From Dokdonella_A sp046347015 (GTDB lineage Bacteria; Pseudomonadota; Gammaproteobacteria; Xanthomonadales; Rhodanobacteraceae): a DNA stretch of 64,000 nt. The position numbers and the translations under genes are program-made. Positions within the stretch are counted from its first letter, which is position 1, and each line of letters begins with the position of its first letter. Below are positions 17,602 to 26,368 of this stretch, piece by piece. Under the pieces are notes generated by a model that was given only the letters and a program-made list of their open reading frames with translations, was not told the DNA's origin and ran no database searches. The stretch lies in NCBI GenBank assembly GCA_046347015.1, contig JAXMHA010000006.1, positions 62,001-126,000 of the forward strand, read 5' to 3'.

Positions 17602-18900
17602 TCAGGCCGCGCTGCGGCGGAACTGCGCCTGTTCGGTCGAGCCTTCGAGTGCCGACAGCGATGAGCGTCCACCGGCGATTGCCTGGTTGACCGCGTCGAA
17701 GTACCCGGCGCCGACTTCGCGCTGGTGCCGCGCGGCGGAATAGCCGTCTTTCTCGGCGGCGAACTCGGCTTCCTGCAGTTCGACGTAGGCGGCCATCTGC
17801 CGCGCCTTGTACCCGCGCGCCAACTGGAACATCGAATGGTTCAGTGCGTGGAAGCCGGCCAGCGTGATGAACTGGAACTTGTAACCCATCCCGGCCAACT
17901 GCTGCTGGAACGTCGCGATCGTCGCCTCGTCGAGGTTCTTCCTCCAGTTGAAGCTCGGCGAGCAGTTGTACGCGAGCAGCTTGCCGGGGAATTTCGCGAG
18001 CACCGCTTCGGCAAAGCGACGCGCCTCGCCGAGATCCGGCTTCGACGTCTCGCACCAGACGAGGTCGGCGTATGGCGCATAGGCGACACCGCGCGCGATG
18101 GCCTGCTCGATGCCGGCTGCGGTGCGGAAGAAGCCTTCGACCGTCCGTTCGCCGGTGCAGAACGCGTGGTCGCGCGGATCGATGTCGGACGTCAGCAGGC
18201 CGGCGCCCATGGCGTCGGTGCGTGCGACGATCAGGGTCGGTACGCTGGAAACGTCGGCGGCGAGCCGGGCGGCGACGAGTTTCTGCTCGGCCTCGGCAGT
18301 CGGCACCAGCACCTTGCCGCCCATGTGTCCGCACTTCTTCGCGCTGGCGAGCTGGTCCTCGAAATGCACCGCGGCGGCACCGGCCTCGATCATGTGCTTC
18401 ATCAATTCGTACGCGTTCAGCACGCCGCCGAAGCCGGCCTCCGCGTCGGCGACGATCGGCACCAGCCAGTCGATCGTGTCGTCCCCTTCGCTGTGATGGA
18501 TCTGATCGGCGCGCAGCAGCGCGTTGTTGATGCGGCGGACGACTTCGGGCACCGCGTCGACGGGATACAGGGACTGGTCCGGATACATCGTGCCGGCGGT
18601 GTTGGCGTCGGCTGCGACCTGCCAACCGGAGAGATAGATCGCCTTGAGGCCTGCCTTGACCTGCTGCACGGCCTGGTTGCCGGTCAACGCGCCGAGCGCG
18701 TTGACGAACGGTTCCTGGTGCAGGTCGTGCCACAGCCGCTCGGCGCCGCGCCGCGCCAGCGAGTGTTCGACGTGGACGGTGCCGCGAAGGCGTACGACGT
18801 CATCGGCGGAATAGCCCCGCGTCACGCCGTTCCAGCGCGGATGGTTGTTCCAGTCGAGCTGCAGTTGTTCGGCGGTGGGAACTGCGTTGTGCTTGGACAT
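17602..18900 (-). CDS. aceA: Isocitrate lyase
   Basis: A 432-residue enzyme that splits isocitrate into glyoxylate and succinate in the glyoxylate shunt. The signature KKCGH is present with catalytic Cys190, preceded by PIVADAEAGFGG. The short bacterial form lacks the extra domain of long isocitrate lyases. ATG at 18900 is chosen because GGAG lies 7 bases upstream and the protein then starts like other AceA proteins; an earlier in-frame start lacks such a site. The gene follows aceB by 62 bp in the same direction, so the two are probably one operon starting upstream of aceB. Confidence 0.97.
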   Translation of the reverse strand: MSKHNAVPTAEQLQLDWNNHPRWNGVTRGYSADDVVRLRGTVHVEHSLARRGAERLWHDLHQEPFVNALGALTGNQAVQQVKAGLKAIYLSGWQVAADANTAGTMYPDQSLYPVDAVPEVVRRINNALLRADQIHHSEGDDTIDWLVPIVADAEAGFGGVLNAYELMKHMIEAGAAAVHFEDQLASAKKCGHMGGKVLVPTAEAEQKLVAARLAADVSSVPTLIVARTDAMGAGLLTSDIDPRDHAFCTGERTVEGFFRTAAGIEQAIARGVAYAPYADLVWCETSKPDLGEARRFAEAVLAKFPGKLLAYNCSPSFNWRKNLDEATIATFQQQLAGMGYKFQFITLAGFHALNHSMFQLARGYKARQMAAYVELQEAEFAAEKDGYSAARHQREVGAGYFDAVNQAIAGGRSSLSALEGSTEQAQFRRSAA

Positions 18901-18962
18901 TGCAATGCTCCGGAATTCGGATCGGGTGGATGCCGCGCCGTGAGGCATGGCGGCGCGACGAC

Positions 18963-20582
18963 TCAGAGGTGCTCGTACGCGGGCAGCGTCAGGAAATCGG
19001 CGAGCGTCGTGGAGTGGACCAGCCGGCCCAGCAGAGCCGCCGCGTCGTCGGCCTTCTCCGCGCCGGGCAATGTGCTGTCGCGCAGGACCTTCGAGTGTAC
19101 GGCGAGCGCGCGGTCGAACAGGTCGAACGTGATCGGCGTTCCGTCATCCCGCGTGGGCGGCTGGCCCGCGTGGTGCAGCCACTGCCACAGCTGGGTGCGC
19201 GCAATCTCGGCGGTGGCGGCGTCCTCCATCAGATGGTGGATCGGCACGCAACCGAGGCCGTCGAGCCACGCGGCGACGTAGCGCAGCGAAACTTCGACGT
19301 TGTTGTCGAAGCCGGCGGCGGTGATCGTGCCGCAACACGGCGCCAGCAACGCGTCGCGCGTGACGTGGACGTCATCCCGTTCGCGATGCACCTGGTTCGG
19401 CGTCGGCATGTGTTCGTCGAACACTGCGCGTGCGACCGGCACCAATGCGGGATGCGCGACCCAGGTCCCGTCGTGGCCGTCGGTCACTTCGCGCAGTTTG
19501 TCGGCCCGCACCTTGGCAAGCGCCGCCTCGTTCGCGGCCGCGTCGCCCTTGATCGGGATCTGCGCGGCCATTCCGCCCATCGCCAATGCGCCGCGGCGGT
19601 GGCAGGTCTTGATCAGGTACTGCGAATAGTTGCGCAGGAACGGCACCGTCATCGTGACCTGGCCACGCTCGGGGAGCACGCGGCCACGGTGCGCGCGCAG
19701 CGTCTTGAGGTACGAGAAGATGTAGTCCCACCGTCCGCAGTTGAGGCCGACCGCGCGCCGGCGCAGTGCGTACAGGATCTCGTCCATCTGGAACGCGGCG
19801 GGCAAGGTCTCGATCAGCACGGTCGCCTTGAACGTGCCGACGGCCAAGCCGAGCTGGCGTTCGACGTAGGCCATCACGTCGTCCCACAGCGCTGCTTCTT
19901 CCATCGACTGCAGCTTCGGCAGGTAGAAGTACGGCCCGCGATCGCGAGCGGCGAGGGCGCGCGCGTTGTGGAACGCGAACAAAGTGAAGTCGAACAGTGC
20001 GCCCGACATCGGATCGCCGTCGACCAGCACGTTCGATTCGGGAAGGTGCCAGCCGCGGGTCCGCACCATCAGCAGCGCCGGGTCCGCATCGAGGCGGTAT
20101 TCGCGGCCGTTGTCGGCGCGGTATTCGATCGTGCCGGCGACTGCGTCGCGCAGGTTGACTTGCCCGTCGAGCAGGTTTTGCAGGAGCGGCGCGGTCGAAT
20201 CCTCGAAGTCAGCCATGAAGACGTTGGCGCCCGAATTCAGCGCTTTGATGACCATCTTCCGGTCGACGGGCCCGGTGATCTCGACGCGGCGGTCGAGGAG
20301 CGCCGCCGGAATCGGCGCGACCGCCCATTCGGCGCCGCGGATTGGGCGCGTGTCGGCGCGAAAGTCCGGCAGCTCCCCGGCGTCGAAGCGCGCCTGGACG
20401 CGATTTCGCTCCGCCAGCAATCGTTGTCGCTCCGGCTCGAAGCGGCGGTGAACCTTCGCCAGCAGCGCACGGACAGGCGGCGAAAGGATCGTGGCGTGGT
20501 CGGTGCACAGGGTGCACGTCACGTCAACGTCCGCGATCTCATCCAGGACTTCCATCGGCACGGCCATCATCGATACCCCCAT
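18963..20582 (-). CDS. aceB: Malate synthase A
   Basis: A 539-residue enzyme that condenses glyoxylate with acetyl-CoA to malate. It has the AceB-type features: RRVEITGPVDRKMVIKALNSGANVFMADFEDS split across residues 80-120, RTRGWHLPE, IETLPAAFQMDEILYALR, LNCGRWDYIFSYLKT and MEDAATAEI near the C terminus, ending in DFLTLPAYEHL. Length fits form A, not the larger form G. The ATG at 20582 is used, but the one at 20570 follows a run of G and may be the real start. The gene lies divergent from a LysR-type regulator, with a perfect inverted repeat in the gap of 116 bp. Confidence 0.96.
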   Translation of the reverse strand: MGVSMMAVPMEVLDEIADVDVTCTLCTDHATILSPPVRALLAKVHRRFEPERQRLLAERNRVQARFDAGELPDFRADTRPIRGAEWAVAPIPAALLDRRVEITGPVDRKMVIKALNSGANVFMADFEDSTAPLLQNLLDGQVNLRDAVAGTIEYRADNGREYRLDADPALLMVRTRGWHLPESNVLVDGDPMSGALFDFTLFAFHNARALAARDRGPYFYLPKLQSMEEAALWDDVMAYVERQLGLAVGTFKATVLIETLPAAFQMDEILYALRRRAVGLNCGRWDYIFSYLKTLRAHRGRVLPERGQVTMTVPFLRNYSQYLIKTCHRRGALAMGGMAAQIPIKGDAAANEAALAKVRADKLREVTDGHDGTWVAHPALVPVARAVFDEHMPTPNQVHRERDDVHVTRDALLAPCCGTITAAGFDNNVEVSLRYVAAWLDGLGCVPIHHLMEDAATAEIARTQLWQWLHHAGQPPTRDDGTPITFDLFDRALAVHSKVLRDSTLPGAEKADDAAALLGRLVHSTTLADFLTLPAYEHL

Positions 20583-20599
20583 GCTGGTGATGGCCGGAG

Positions 20600-20617
20600 G
20601 CTAGGCGTAATCCTAGC
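20600..20617. promoter_or_regulatory. Perfect inverted repeat between aceB and the LysR gene (candidate operator)
   Basis: GCTAGG-CGTAAT-CCTAGC is a perfect 6 bp inverted repeat around a 6 bp spacer, centred in the divergent aceB/lysR intergenic region, 18-35 bp upstream of the aceB ATG. A TTGACA hexamer (20620-20625) follows at once on the plus strand, with a weak -10-like TGATAG 17 bp later. LysR-type proteins usually bind imperfect dyads between divergent promoters, so this is a natural candidate for control of aceBA and of the regulator itself. Binding is inferred. Confidence 0.5.
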
Positions 20618-20698
20618 GTTTGACAAAGAATACAATTCAACGTGATAGTTTGAATATGACAAATCAGACGGCAATGGACTGACGCCGAAGAGGTTTGC

Positions 20699-21721
20699 AT
20701 GGCCGTACGAAAACAAGCGGGCGCGCGATCGTCACGGCGGCAGCGTGCTCACACCGGCCGGGATCAGGGCGCGACACCGCGCTTCTACTACAAAGGCAGC
20801 CGGGTCAAGCAGTTGCGCGCGTTCGTCACGATCGCAAAGCTTGGCACGTTGGGACGCGCCGCCGAATCGCTGTTCCTGTCCGCTTCGTCAGTCAGCCTGC
20901 AACTGCAGGCGCTGGAACGAGAGTTCGGGGCGGTCCTGGTCGAGCGCGGGCGCCGGCGGGTGACGCTGACGCGCGCGGGGCAAGCCCTGTTCGAGCAGGC
21001 GCGGCCTCTCGTCGAGGGGTTGGACACGCTCGACACGCAATTTCGCAGTGCGCTCGCGGGCCTCGGCAAGGGAGAAATCACGATTGCCGCCGGCACCTCG
21101 ACGATCCAGTACCTGTTGCCACCGCTGGTCGCGGCGTACCGGGAGCGGCATCCGGATGTCCGCCTGCATCTCGCGAACGTCACCGGCAAGGACGGTCTCG
21201 CATTGCTGCGCTCGAACGAGGTCGACTTCGCGGTCGGCTCGATGCTCGACGTCCCGCACGACCTGAGCTACCAGCCGTTCCGCCGCTACGACCCGATGCT
21301 GATCGTGCCACCCGATCATCCGCTGGCGCAGCGGGAACCGTTGCGGCTGCACGACCTGTCGCCGTACGGGCTGATCCTGCCGCCGCACCGCTTGACGACG
21401 TTCCGGCTGGTCGACCTCGTGTTCCAGCAGCGCAAGGTGCCGTACACCGTGGCGATCGAAGTCGGCGGCTGGGAGGTCATCAAGCAATATGTCGCGATGG
21501 GACTCGGCATTTCGATCGTGACCGGCATCTGCCTGACCGAGGCCGATGCCGGCCGGCTGGTTGCGCGCAACATGAGTGCGTGGTTCCCGCAACGCAGCTA
21601 TGGCGTCGTGATCCGCAAGGGGAAGTACCTGTCGGCGGAAGCGCGCGGCTTCGTCGACCTGATCCGGCCGGGATTGCTGACCCATCGCGAGCATGACGAA
21701 ACCGGCCACTCGTCGCGCTGA
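20699..21721 (+). CDS. LysR family transcriptional regulator (CysB-like), probable aceBA regulator
   Basis: The 340-residue protein has a short basic N-terminal extension of about 35 residues, then a LysR winged helix-turn-helix (KQLRAFVTIAKLGTLGRAAESLFLSASSVSLQLQALEREFG), and a periplasmic-binding-like effector domain (from about residue 125, GEITIAAGTSTIQYLLPPLVAAY). The effector domain is of the CysB-like kind. GAAGAGG lies five bases before the ATG. The gene is divergent from aceB-aceA, the usual position of a LysR regulator relative to its target, so control of the glyoxylate shunt is the simplest reading. The ligand is unknown. It faces tdk convergently. Confidence 0.85.
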   Translation: MAVRKQAGARSSRRQRAHTGRDQGATPRFYYKGSRVKQLRAFVTIAKLGTLGRAAESLFLSASSVSLQLQALEREFGAVLVERGRRRVTLTRAGQALFEQARPLVEGLDTLDTQFRSALAGLGKGEITIAAGTSTIQYLLPPLVAAYRERHPDVRLHLANVTGKDGLALLRSNEVDFAVGSMLDVPHDLSYQPFRRYDPMLIVPPDHPLAQREPLRLHDLSPYGLILPPHRLTTFRLVDLVFQQRKVPYTVAIEVGGWEVIKQYVAMGLGISIVTGICLTEADAGRLVARNMSAWFPQRSYGVVIRKGKYLSAEARGFVDLIRPGLLTHREHDETGHSSR

Positions 21722-21759
21722 CTCGGTACGGCAGGTGCCGCGTGACAGCGCGCTTCACC

Positions 21760-22383
21760 TCAACGTGCCGACATGGGCTTCTCACCCGGCCCGGCAACGG
21801 CGGCGCCGGCCATCGCCTTCTTGAATTCCGCGCGGCTGACCGAGACATAGCGGTCGTTGCCGCCGATCTCGACCTGCGGGCCGGACTGCACGGCATGGCC
21901 GTGCTCGTCGATGCGCAGCACCATCGTCGCCTTCTTGCCGCTGTGGCAGATCGTCTTGATCTCGTGCAGCTCGTCCGCCCACGCGAGGAGCCACTGGCTG
22001 CCCTCGAACAGCTCGCCACGGAAATCGGTACGCAAGCCGTAAGTCAGTACCGGAATCCGCAACGTGTCGACGACGTCGCTCAGTTGCCACACCTGCGCGC
22101 GCGTCAGGAACTGCGCTTCGTCGACCAGCACGCAATGCAGCGGCCCATGCGCCGCGATGTCGGCCGTGATGCGTGCAAGCAGGTCATCATCCGGCGTGAA
22201 TCGTTGCCCCTGCGCGCGCAGGCCGATCCGCGACGACACGACGCCATCGCCGCCGCGCGTGTCGAGCGCCGGTGACAGGATCAAGGTGCGCATGCCGCGC
22301 TCGGCGTAGTTGTATGCGCTCTGCAGCAGCGTCGTCGTCTTGCCGGCGTTCATCGCCGAGAAGTAGAAGTAGAGCTTGGCCAC
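21760..22383 (-). CDS. tdk: Thymidine kinase
   Basis: A 207-residue type II thymidine kinase of the salvage pathway (thymidine plus ATP to dTMP). Evidence: P-loop FSAMNAGKTTTLLQS near the N terminus, VLVDEAQFLT Walker B, the YGLRTDFRGELFEGS substrate loop, and a C-terminal region with zinc-ligand Cys/His reduced to ICHSGKKATMVLR, where one Cys of the usual C-x-x-C is replaced by His. GTG at 22383 is the chosen start because homologues begin (M/V)AKLYFYFSAMNAGK; the open frame extends upstream without homologous residues. It stands between lysR (convergent) and a broken beta-helix gene. Confidence 0.94.
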   Translation of the reverse strand: MAKLYFYFSAMNAGKTTTLLQSAYNYAERGMRTLILSPALDTRGGDGVVSSRIGLRAQGQRFTPDDDLLARITADIAAHGPLHCVLVDEAQFLTRAQVWQLSDVVDTLRIPVLTYGLRTDFRGELFEGSQWLLAWADELHEIKTICHSGKKATMVLRIDEHGHAVQSGPQVEIGGNDRYVSVSRAEFKKAMAGAAVAGPGEKPMSAR

Positions 22384-22486
22384 GTGAAGATCCGTTTTCG
22401 ACTTTGTGCGAGCGTAGCAGGCAATGCCGCGATGGCGTCCTGAATGCGTCGCACTGTTGCGTCGCCCGCGGTGGGGTCGAATCCAG

Positions 22487-24045
22487 TCAGGGATCGAAGC
22501 CGCTGCCAAATATCACGTCGGGCCTCGGTTGCACTTCGTACGCACCGATGTCGGCGGCGAAACCAACCACGCGCGGGAACCCGGGACCGCGCTGATCGTA
22601 GTCAAGGCCGGCCGTGTTGTTGCCGGCGTCGATCGCGGGACTTCCCGGGGAGAGTGCGAGCGTCTGCGTCAGACCACCGTTCCACGCCAGCGGCAGCAGC
22701 AGCGGGTCGGAATCGAGAGTGTCGGGTGGCAACACGATGTCCGGGTCGGCGTTCATGACGAGGTTGTTCGCGCCGCTGACGATCAGATTGGCGTCCACCG
22801 CGAGGTCCGCTGCGTACGGTGCCCCCGTTGCCGCGGTGTTGCTGGCGATGATCGAACTTTGCAAAGCAAGCGTCGTCACGGGCGGGTTGTAGGGGATGTC
22901 CGACACCCGGAACATCACCGCGCCGCCCAGCGTCGAGTCGTTGAAGGCGAGTGTGCTGTTGGCAATCGTCACGGCACGCTGGCTGACGGTGGCGCCACCC
23001 GCACCCCCGGCGACATTGCCGGTGATCGTGCTGTCGCTGACTGCGATGATCGAGTCGTCGCTGAGGAGTGTGATCAACAACTTGCACAAGCCACCGCCGT
23101 CACCATCGGTCGTATTGCCTGACAGCGTCGAGTTGACGATGGTCATCGTCCCGCGCGCCAGCGCCGCGCCGCCGCAACCGTCCTCGCCGGGGTCGGTTGC
23201 TTCGACCGTGTTGCCCGTGATCGTGCTGTCGATCACGATCATGTCATCGGCGAATAGATCCCACCGCCACCCGTCTCTGCAAGCCGTGATAACCATCCGT
23301 GCCAACGGCGCGCTGACCCGGTTGCCGGTGACGGTGCTGCGAATCATGATCCATTGCCGGCCCATGCGCCACCGCCTTGCGCCGTGTTGCCACCCACTGC
23401 GACGACACTGGAGTCGCTGATCAAGCTGTCGGTCATGTAGAGGCCCGTCACGTCAACCGCGCCACCTCCTCCAACGCCACCAAGGAAGGTCGAGTGACAG
23501 TCCGTGACGCTAACGCGGTTCAGTACCACGGCACCTCGCACGGCGAAGAGGCATGCACCACTCTCGTACCACGGCGAAGCAGTGTTGACATTGACGCCGT
23601 GTGCGACGGTGACGTCGTTGAGCGTGAATACGCCGTAGATGCTGGATCCTCCAGCACTGAACACCAGGAACTGGTCACCGCCCGAGATCGTCAACGCCTC
23701 ACGGCCCGGTCCCTGGATCGTCAGGTAATTCAGCGGATGTTCGCTCAGGTAGTCGGTGCCGATCGTGCCTTGCGTCAGCGTGATGGTGCTGCACGTCAGT
23801 TGCGTCAGGTCGACGACGTCGTTGTCATGCGCCGAGTCGATCACCGACCGCAGCGTGCCGGGACTGCCGTCGTCGGCGCAGCTCGTGACCGGCAGGGTGG
23901 CGGCGTGTACAGGATCGAAGGGCGCCGCTGCGGCGAGCAGCGCGCCAAGGCACAGCACCAACGGATGGCGGGGCGGCGTGCGCAAACGGTCGATTCCGGT
24001 CGCTGGTCCGGTCAGCTTCGGGTTCAACGAATTCATCGCCGACAT
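22487..24045 (-). pseudogene. Frameshifted beta-helix gene, third member of the GFDP-tailed family
   Basis: The start is intact (signal peptide LVLCLGALLAAAAPFDPVHA, then TLPVTSCADDGSPGTLRSVIDSA) and so is the end (LAWNGGLTQTLALSPGSPAIDAG, DIGAYEVQ, tail PDVIFGSGFDP). The middle cannot be read in one frame. The first frame ends at a TGA after GGAWAGNGS near 23347. A second frame carries MIRSTVTGNRVSAP. A third is needed for the Gly-rich GGGGIYS turn near 23255-23270, and the second resumes with ADDMIVIDSTITGN. At least three single-base indels are therefore present between about 23250 and 23355. Decay is the simplest reading; sequencing error is less likely with several clustered indels. A gap of about 100 bp separates it from tdk. 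Confidence 0.8.
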
Positions 24046-24155
24046 TCCAAGGTTGCGTCACGGATCCAATCGCGGGGCAACCAAGACTACGCGCTGGCAG
24101 ACCCCGCGCGATATTTCGTTCGACCCCCGGGGACACTTCGGCAGGGGGCCGGATT

Positions 24156-24164
24156 TGCTAGGCT
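24156..24164 (+). promoter_or_regulatory. Candidate extended -10 box upstream of rep
   Basis: TGC-TAGGCT fits an extended -10 element 21 bases before the ATG of rep, which would give a leader of about 15 nt. No clear -35 box is seen. Confidence 0.3.
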
Positions 24165-24185
24165 GCGCGGCTTCGCGCCTTGCGG

Positions 24186-26183
24186 ATGGCAGCGTCGCCC
24201 GTCGTGTCCCTCAACCCCCAACAACAAGCCGCGGTGGAATACTGCGATGGCCCGCTCCTGGTGCTGGCCGGAGCCGGTTCCGGCAAGACCCGCGTGATCG
24301 CGGAGAAGATGGCGTCCCTCGTCCGCAGTGATCGCGTGCCGGCATCGAAGATCGCCGCGATCACGTTCACCAACAAGGCCGCGCGCGAAATGCGCGAGCG
24401 GGTGGCACGGCGCGTCCGGTCGGTACCGGGCGATTCCCTGACCGTCTGCACGTTCCACGCGCTCGGGCTCGAGTTCCTGCGGATCGAGCACGAACGCGCG
24501 GGTTTGCGGCGCGGGTTCTCGGTGTTCGACGCCGAGGACAGTGCCGGCCTCGTCAAGGAACTGGCTGGCGCCTCGATCAAGTCCGGTGAACTGTTCCGGT
24601 TGCGTGCCCTGGTGTCGCGACTCAAGGGCGATGGACTGGCGCCCGATCGCGCGCAGGAGCTCGCGCGGGCGCCGCTCGAGCACGAGGCCGCCGAACTCTA
24701 CGCCGCGTACCAGAAACGCCTCGCCGCGTTCAACGCCGTCGACTTCGACGACCTGATCCGCCTGCCGGTCGAGGTCCTTCGCACCGACGCCGAGGCGAGG
24801 CAAGCGTGGCGCGAGCGCATCCGCTACCTCCTCGTCGACGAGTGCCAGGACACCAACGGCGCGCAGTACGAGTTCCTCAAGCTCCTCGCCGGCGAGCGCG
24901 GCGCCTTCACGTGCGTCGGCGACGACGACCAGTCGATCTATGCGTGGCGTGGCGCGGATCCCGGCAACCTCGACCGCCTGTCGCGGGACTTCCCGAACCT
25001 GCGCGTCATCAAGCTCGAACAGAATTACCGGTGCGCGCAACGGATCCTGCGGGCCGCGAACGCGTTGATCGGCAACAATCCGCACGCACACCCGAAGCGC
25101 CTGTGGAGTGCGCACGGCGAAGGTCCTCCGATCCGCGTGCAGGCGTGCCGCGATCCGGACCATGAGGCGGAATGCGTCGCTGCGAGGCTCGTGACATTGC
25201 GCGAAACGCACCGGCTTGCGTGGTCCGACTGCGCCATCCTCTATCGCGGCAACCACCAATCCCGCCCGCTCGAGAAGGCGTTGCGGTTGGGACGGGTTCC
25301 GTACCGCCTGACCGGCGCGCTCGGCTTCCTCGATCGCGCCGAGGTCAAGGACGTGCTCGCGTACCTGCGCCTCGTCGTCAATCCCGACGACGACGCGGCC
25401 TTCCTGCGCATCGTCAACGTGCCACGGCGGGAAATCGGTGGCACGACGCTCGAAAGGCTCGGCGAACTTGCGCAGGCCGCGCACGGTTCCCTGTTGCGCA
25501 CGGCACGCGACGAAGGCGCGAGGCGGCAGCTCGGGCCGCGGTCGGCTGCGGCAATGGCGGGCTTCGCCGAATTGATCGACGCGTTGTCCCGTCATGCCGC
25601 GACAGTCCCCGTGCCGGCCCTGGTCGAGGAGGTGCTGCGGCGTACCGGTTATGCCGAGAGCCTGCCACAGTCACCGGCGGACGCGGCGCTGCGCGAGCGC
25701 AAGCTCGGCAACCTGCGCGAACTGCTGGACTGGTTCGCCGCGACCGACCGGGGGCAGTCGAACGCCGGCGATCTCGCCGCACGGCTGGCGCTGCTGGCCC
25801 ATGCCGACGGCGACGACGGCGGCGATGCCGTGCGGTTGATGACGCTGCACTCGGCGAAGGGCCTCGAGTTCCGGTGCGTGCACATCATCGGCTGCGAGGA
25901 CGGCACGTTGCCGCACGAGGGCGCCATCGGGGAGGGGCACCTCGACGAGGAGCGGCGCCTGCTGTACGTCGGGATCACCCGCGCGAAGGAACTGCTGCAC
26001 CTCTCCTACGCCACCGGTGCGCGCCGCCACGGGCAAAGCCTCATGCGCGTACCCAGCCGCTTCCTCGACGAACTGCCGTCCGGCGACCTCAAGCGGGACG
26101 GAATCGGGCACGAGGTGGATGCCGAAGCGCAGCGCGAGGCCGGACGAGTTCATCTGCAGCGCATCGCCGACATGCTGCGTTGA
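24186..26183 (+). CDS. rep: ATP-dependent DNA helicase Rep (UvrD/Rep superfamily 1)
   Basis: A 665-residue SF1A helicase. Visible motifs: Q-motif LNPQQQAAVEYCDGPLLVLA, Walker A AGAGSGKTR near residue 32, TFTNKAAREM (Ia), LVDECQDTN (II), DDDQSIYAWRGA (III), LEQNYRC (IV), TLHSAKGLEF (V) and VGITRAKELLHLSYA (VI). Length and sequence fit Rep better than UvrD, which is about 50-70 residues longer. Rep moves 3' to 5' on single-stranded DNA and helps forks pass protein roadblocks. ATG at 24186 is preferred to the TTG six bases upstream because homologues start close to LNPQQ. Likely single-gene unit. Confidence 0.93.
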   Translation: MAASPVVSLNPQQQAAVEYCDGPLLVLAGAGSGKTRVIAEKMASLVRSDRVPASKIAAITFTNKAAREMRERVARRVRSVPGDSLTVCTFHALGLEFLRIEHERAGLRRGFSVFDAEDSAGLVKELAGASIKSGELFRLRALVSRLKGDGLAPDRAQELARAPLEHEAAELYAAYQKRLAAFNAVDFDDLIRLPVEVLRTDAEARQAWRERIRYLLVDECQDTNGAQYEFLKLLAGERGAFTCVGDDDQSIYAWRGADPGNLDRLSRDFPNLRVIKLEQNYRCAQRILRAANALIGNNPHAHPKRLWSAHGEGPPIRVQACRDPDHEAECVAARLVTLRETHRLAWSDCAILYRGNHQSRPLEKALRLGRVPYRLTGALGFLDRAEVKDVLAYLRLVVNPDDDAAFLRIVNVPRREIGGTTLERLGELAQAAHGSLLRTARDEGARRQLGPRSAAAMAGFAELIDALSRHAATVPVPALVEEVLRRTGYAESLPQSPADAALRERKLGNLRELLDWFAATDRGQSNAGDLAARLALLAHADGDDGGDAVRLMTLHSAKGLEFRCVHIIGCEDGTLPHEGAIGEGHLDEERRLLYVGITRAKELLHLSYATGARRHGQSLMRVPSRFLDELPSGDLKRDGIGHEVDAEAQREAGRVHLQRIADMLR

Positions 26184-26201
26184 TCCGCAGGCGGCTTTTT
26201 T
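26175..26201 (+). terminator. Candidate rho-independent terminator of rep
   Basis: CTGCG-TTGATC-CGCAG makes a five-base-pair hairpin that spans the rep stop codon, followed by GCGGC and six T. The stem is short and the T run is offset by five bases, so it is only a moderate candidate. Confidence 0.4.
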
Positions 26202-26251
26202 CGTCCCGCCATTCCCGCGCGTGTTCGAATCGGGCGACTTTCGCCCCTCCC

Positions 26252-26280
26252 CGTCGTTCCCGCGCAGGCGGGAATCCAGC
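26252..26280. repeat. REP-like intergenic palindrome
   Basis: CGTCG-TTCCCGC-GCAG-GCGGGAA-TCCAGC contains a perfect 7 bp inverted repeat (26257-26274). The form 'TTCCCGCnnnnGCGGGAATCCAGC' is a widespread dispersed intergenic repeat in proteobacteria, usually present in many copies per genome. It lies between the convergent rep and AI-2E transporter genes, the usual place for such elements. Only one copy was noticed in this window. Confidence 0.7.
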
Positions 26281-26368
26281 ATCGCGACCGCGACGCGCGG
26301 ATTCGCGAAGACGTCGGATATCCCGCGTCACCGGATGCTTCCTCGTGGCGGGCGCAACCCGCGTCTCC

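Noticed and set aside
22384..24185. Flanking direct repeats around the broken beta-helix gene, by analogy with the envC island
   Set aside because: Comparison of both flanks showed only short chance matches around GTTGCGTC.
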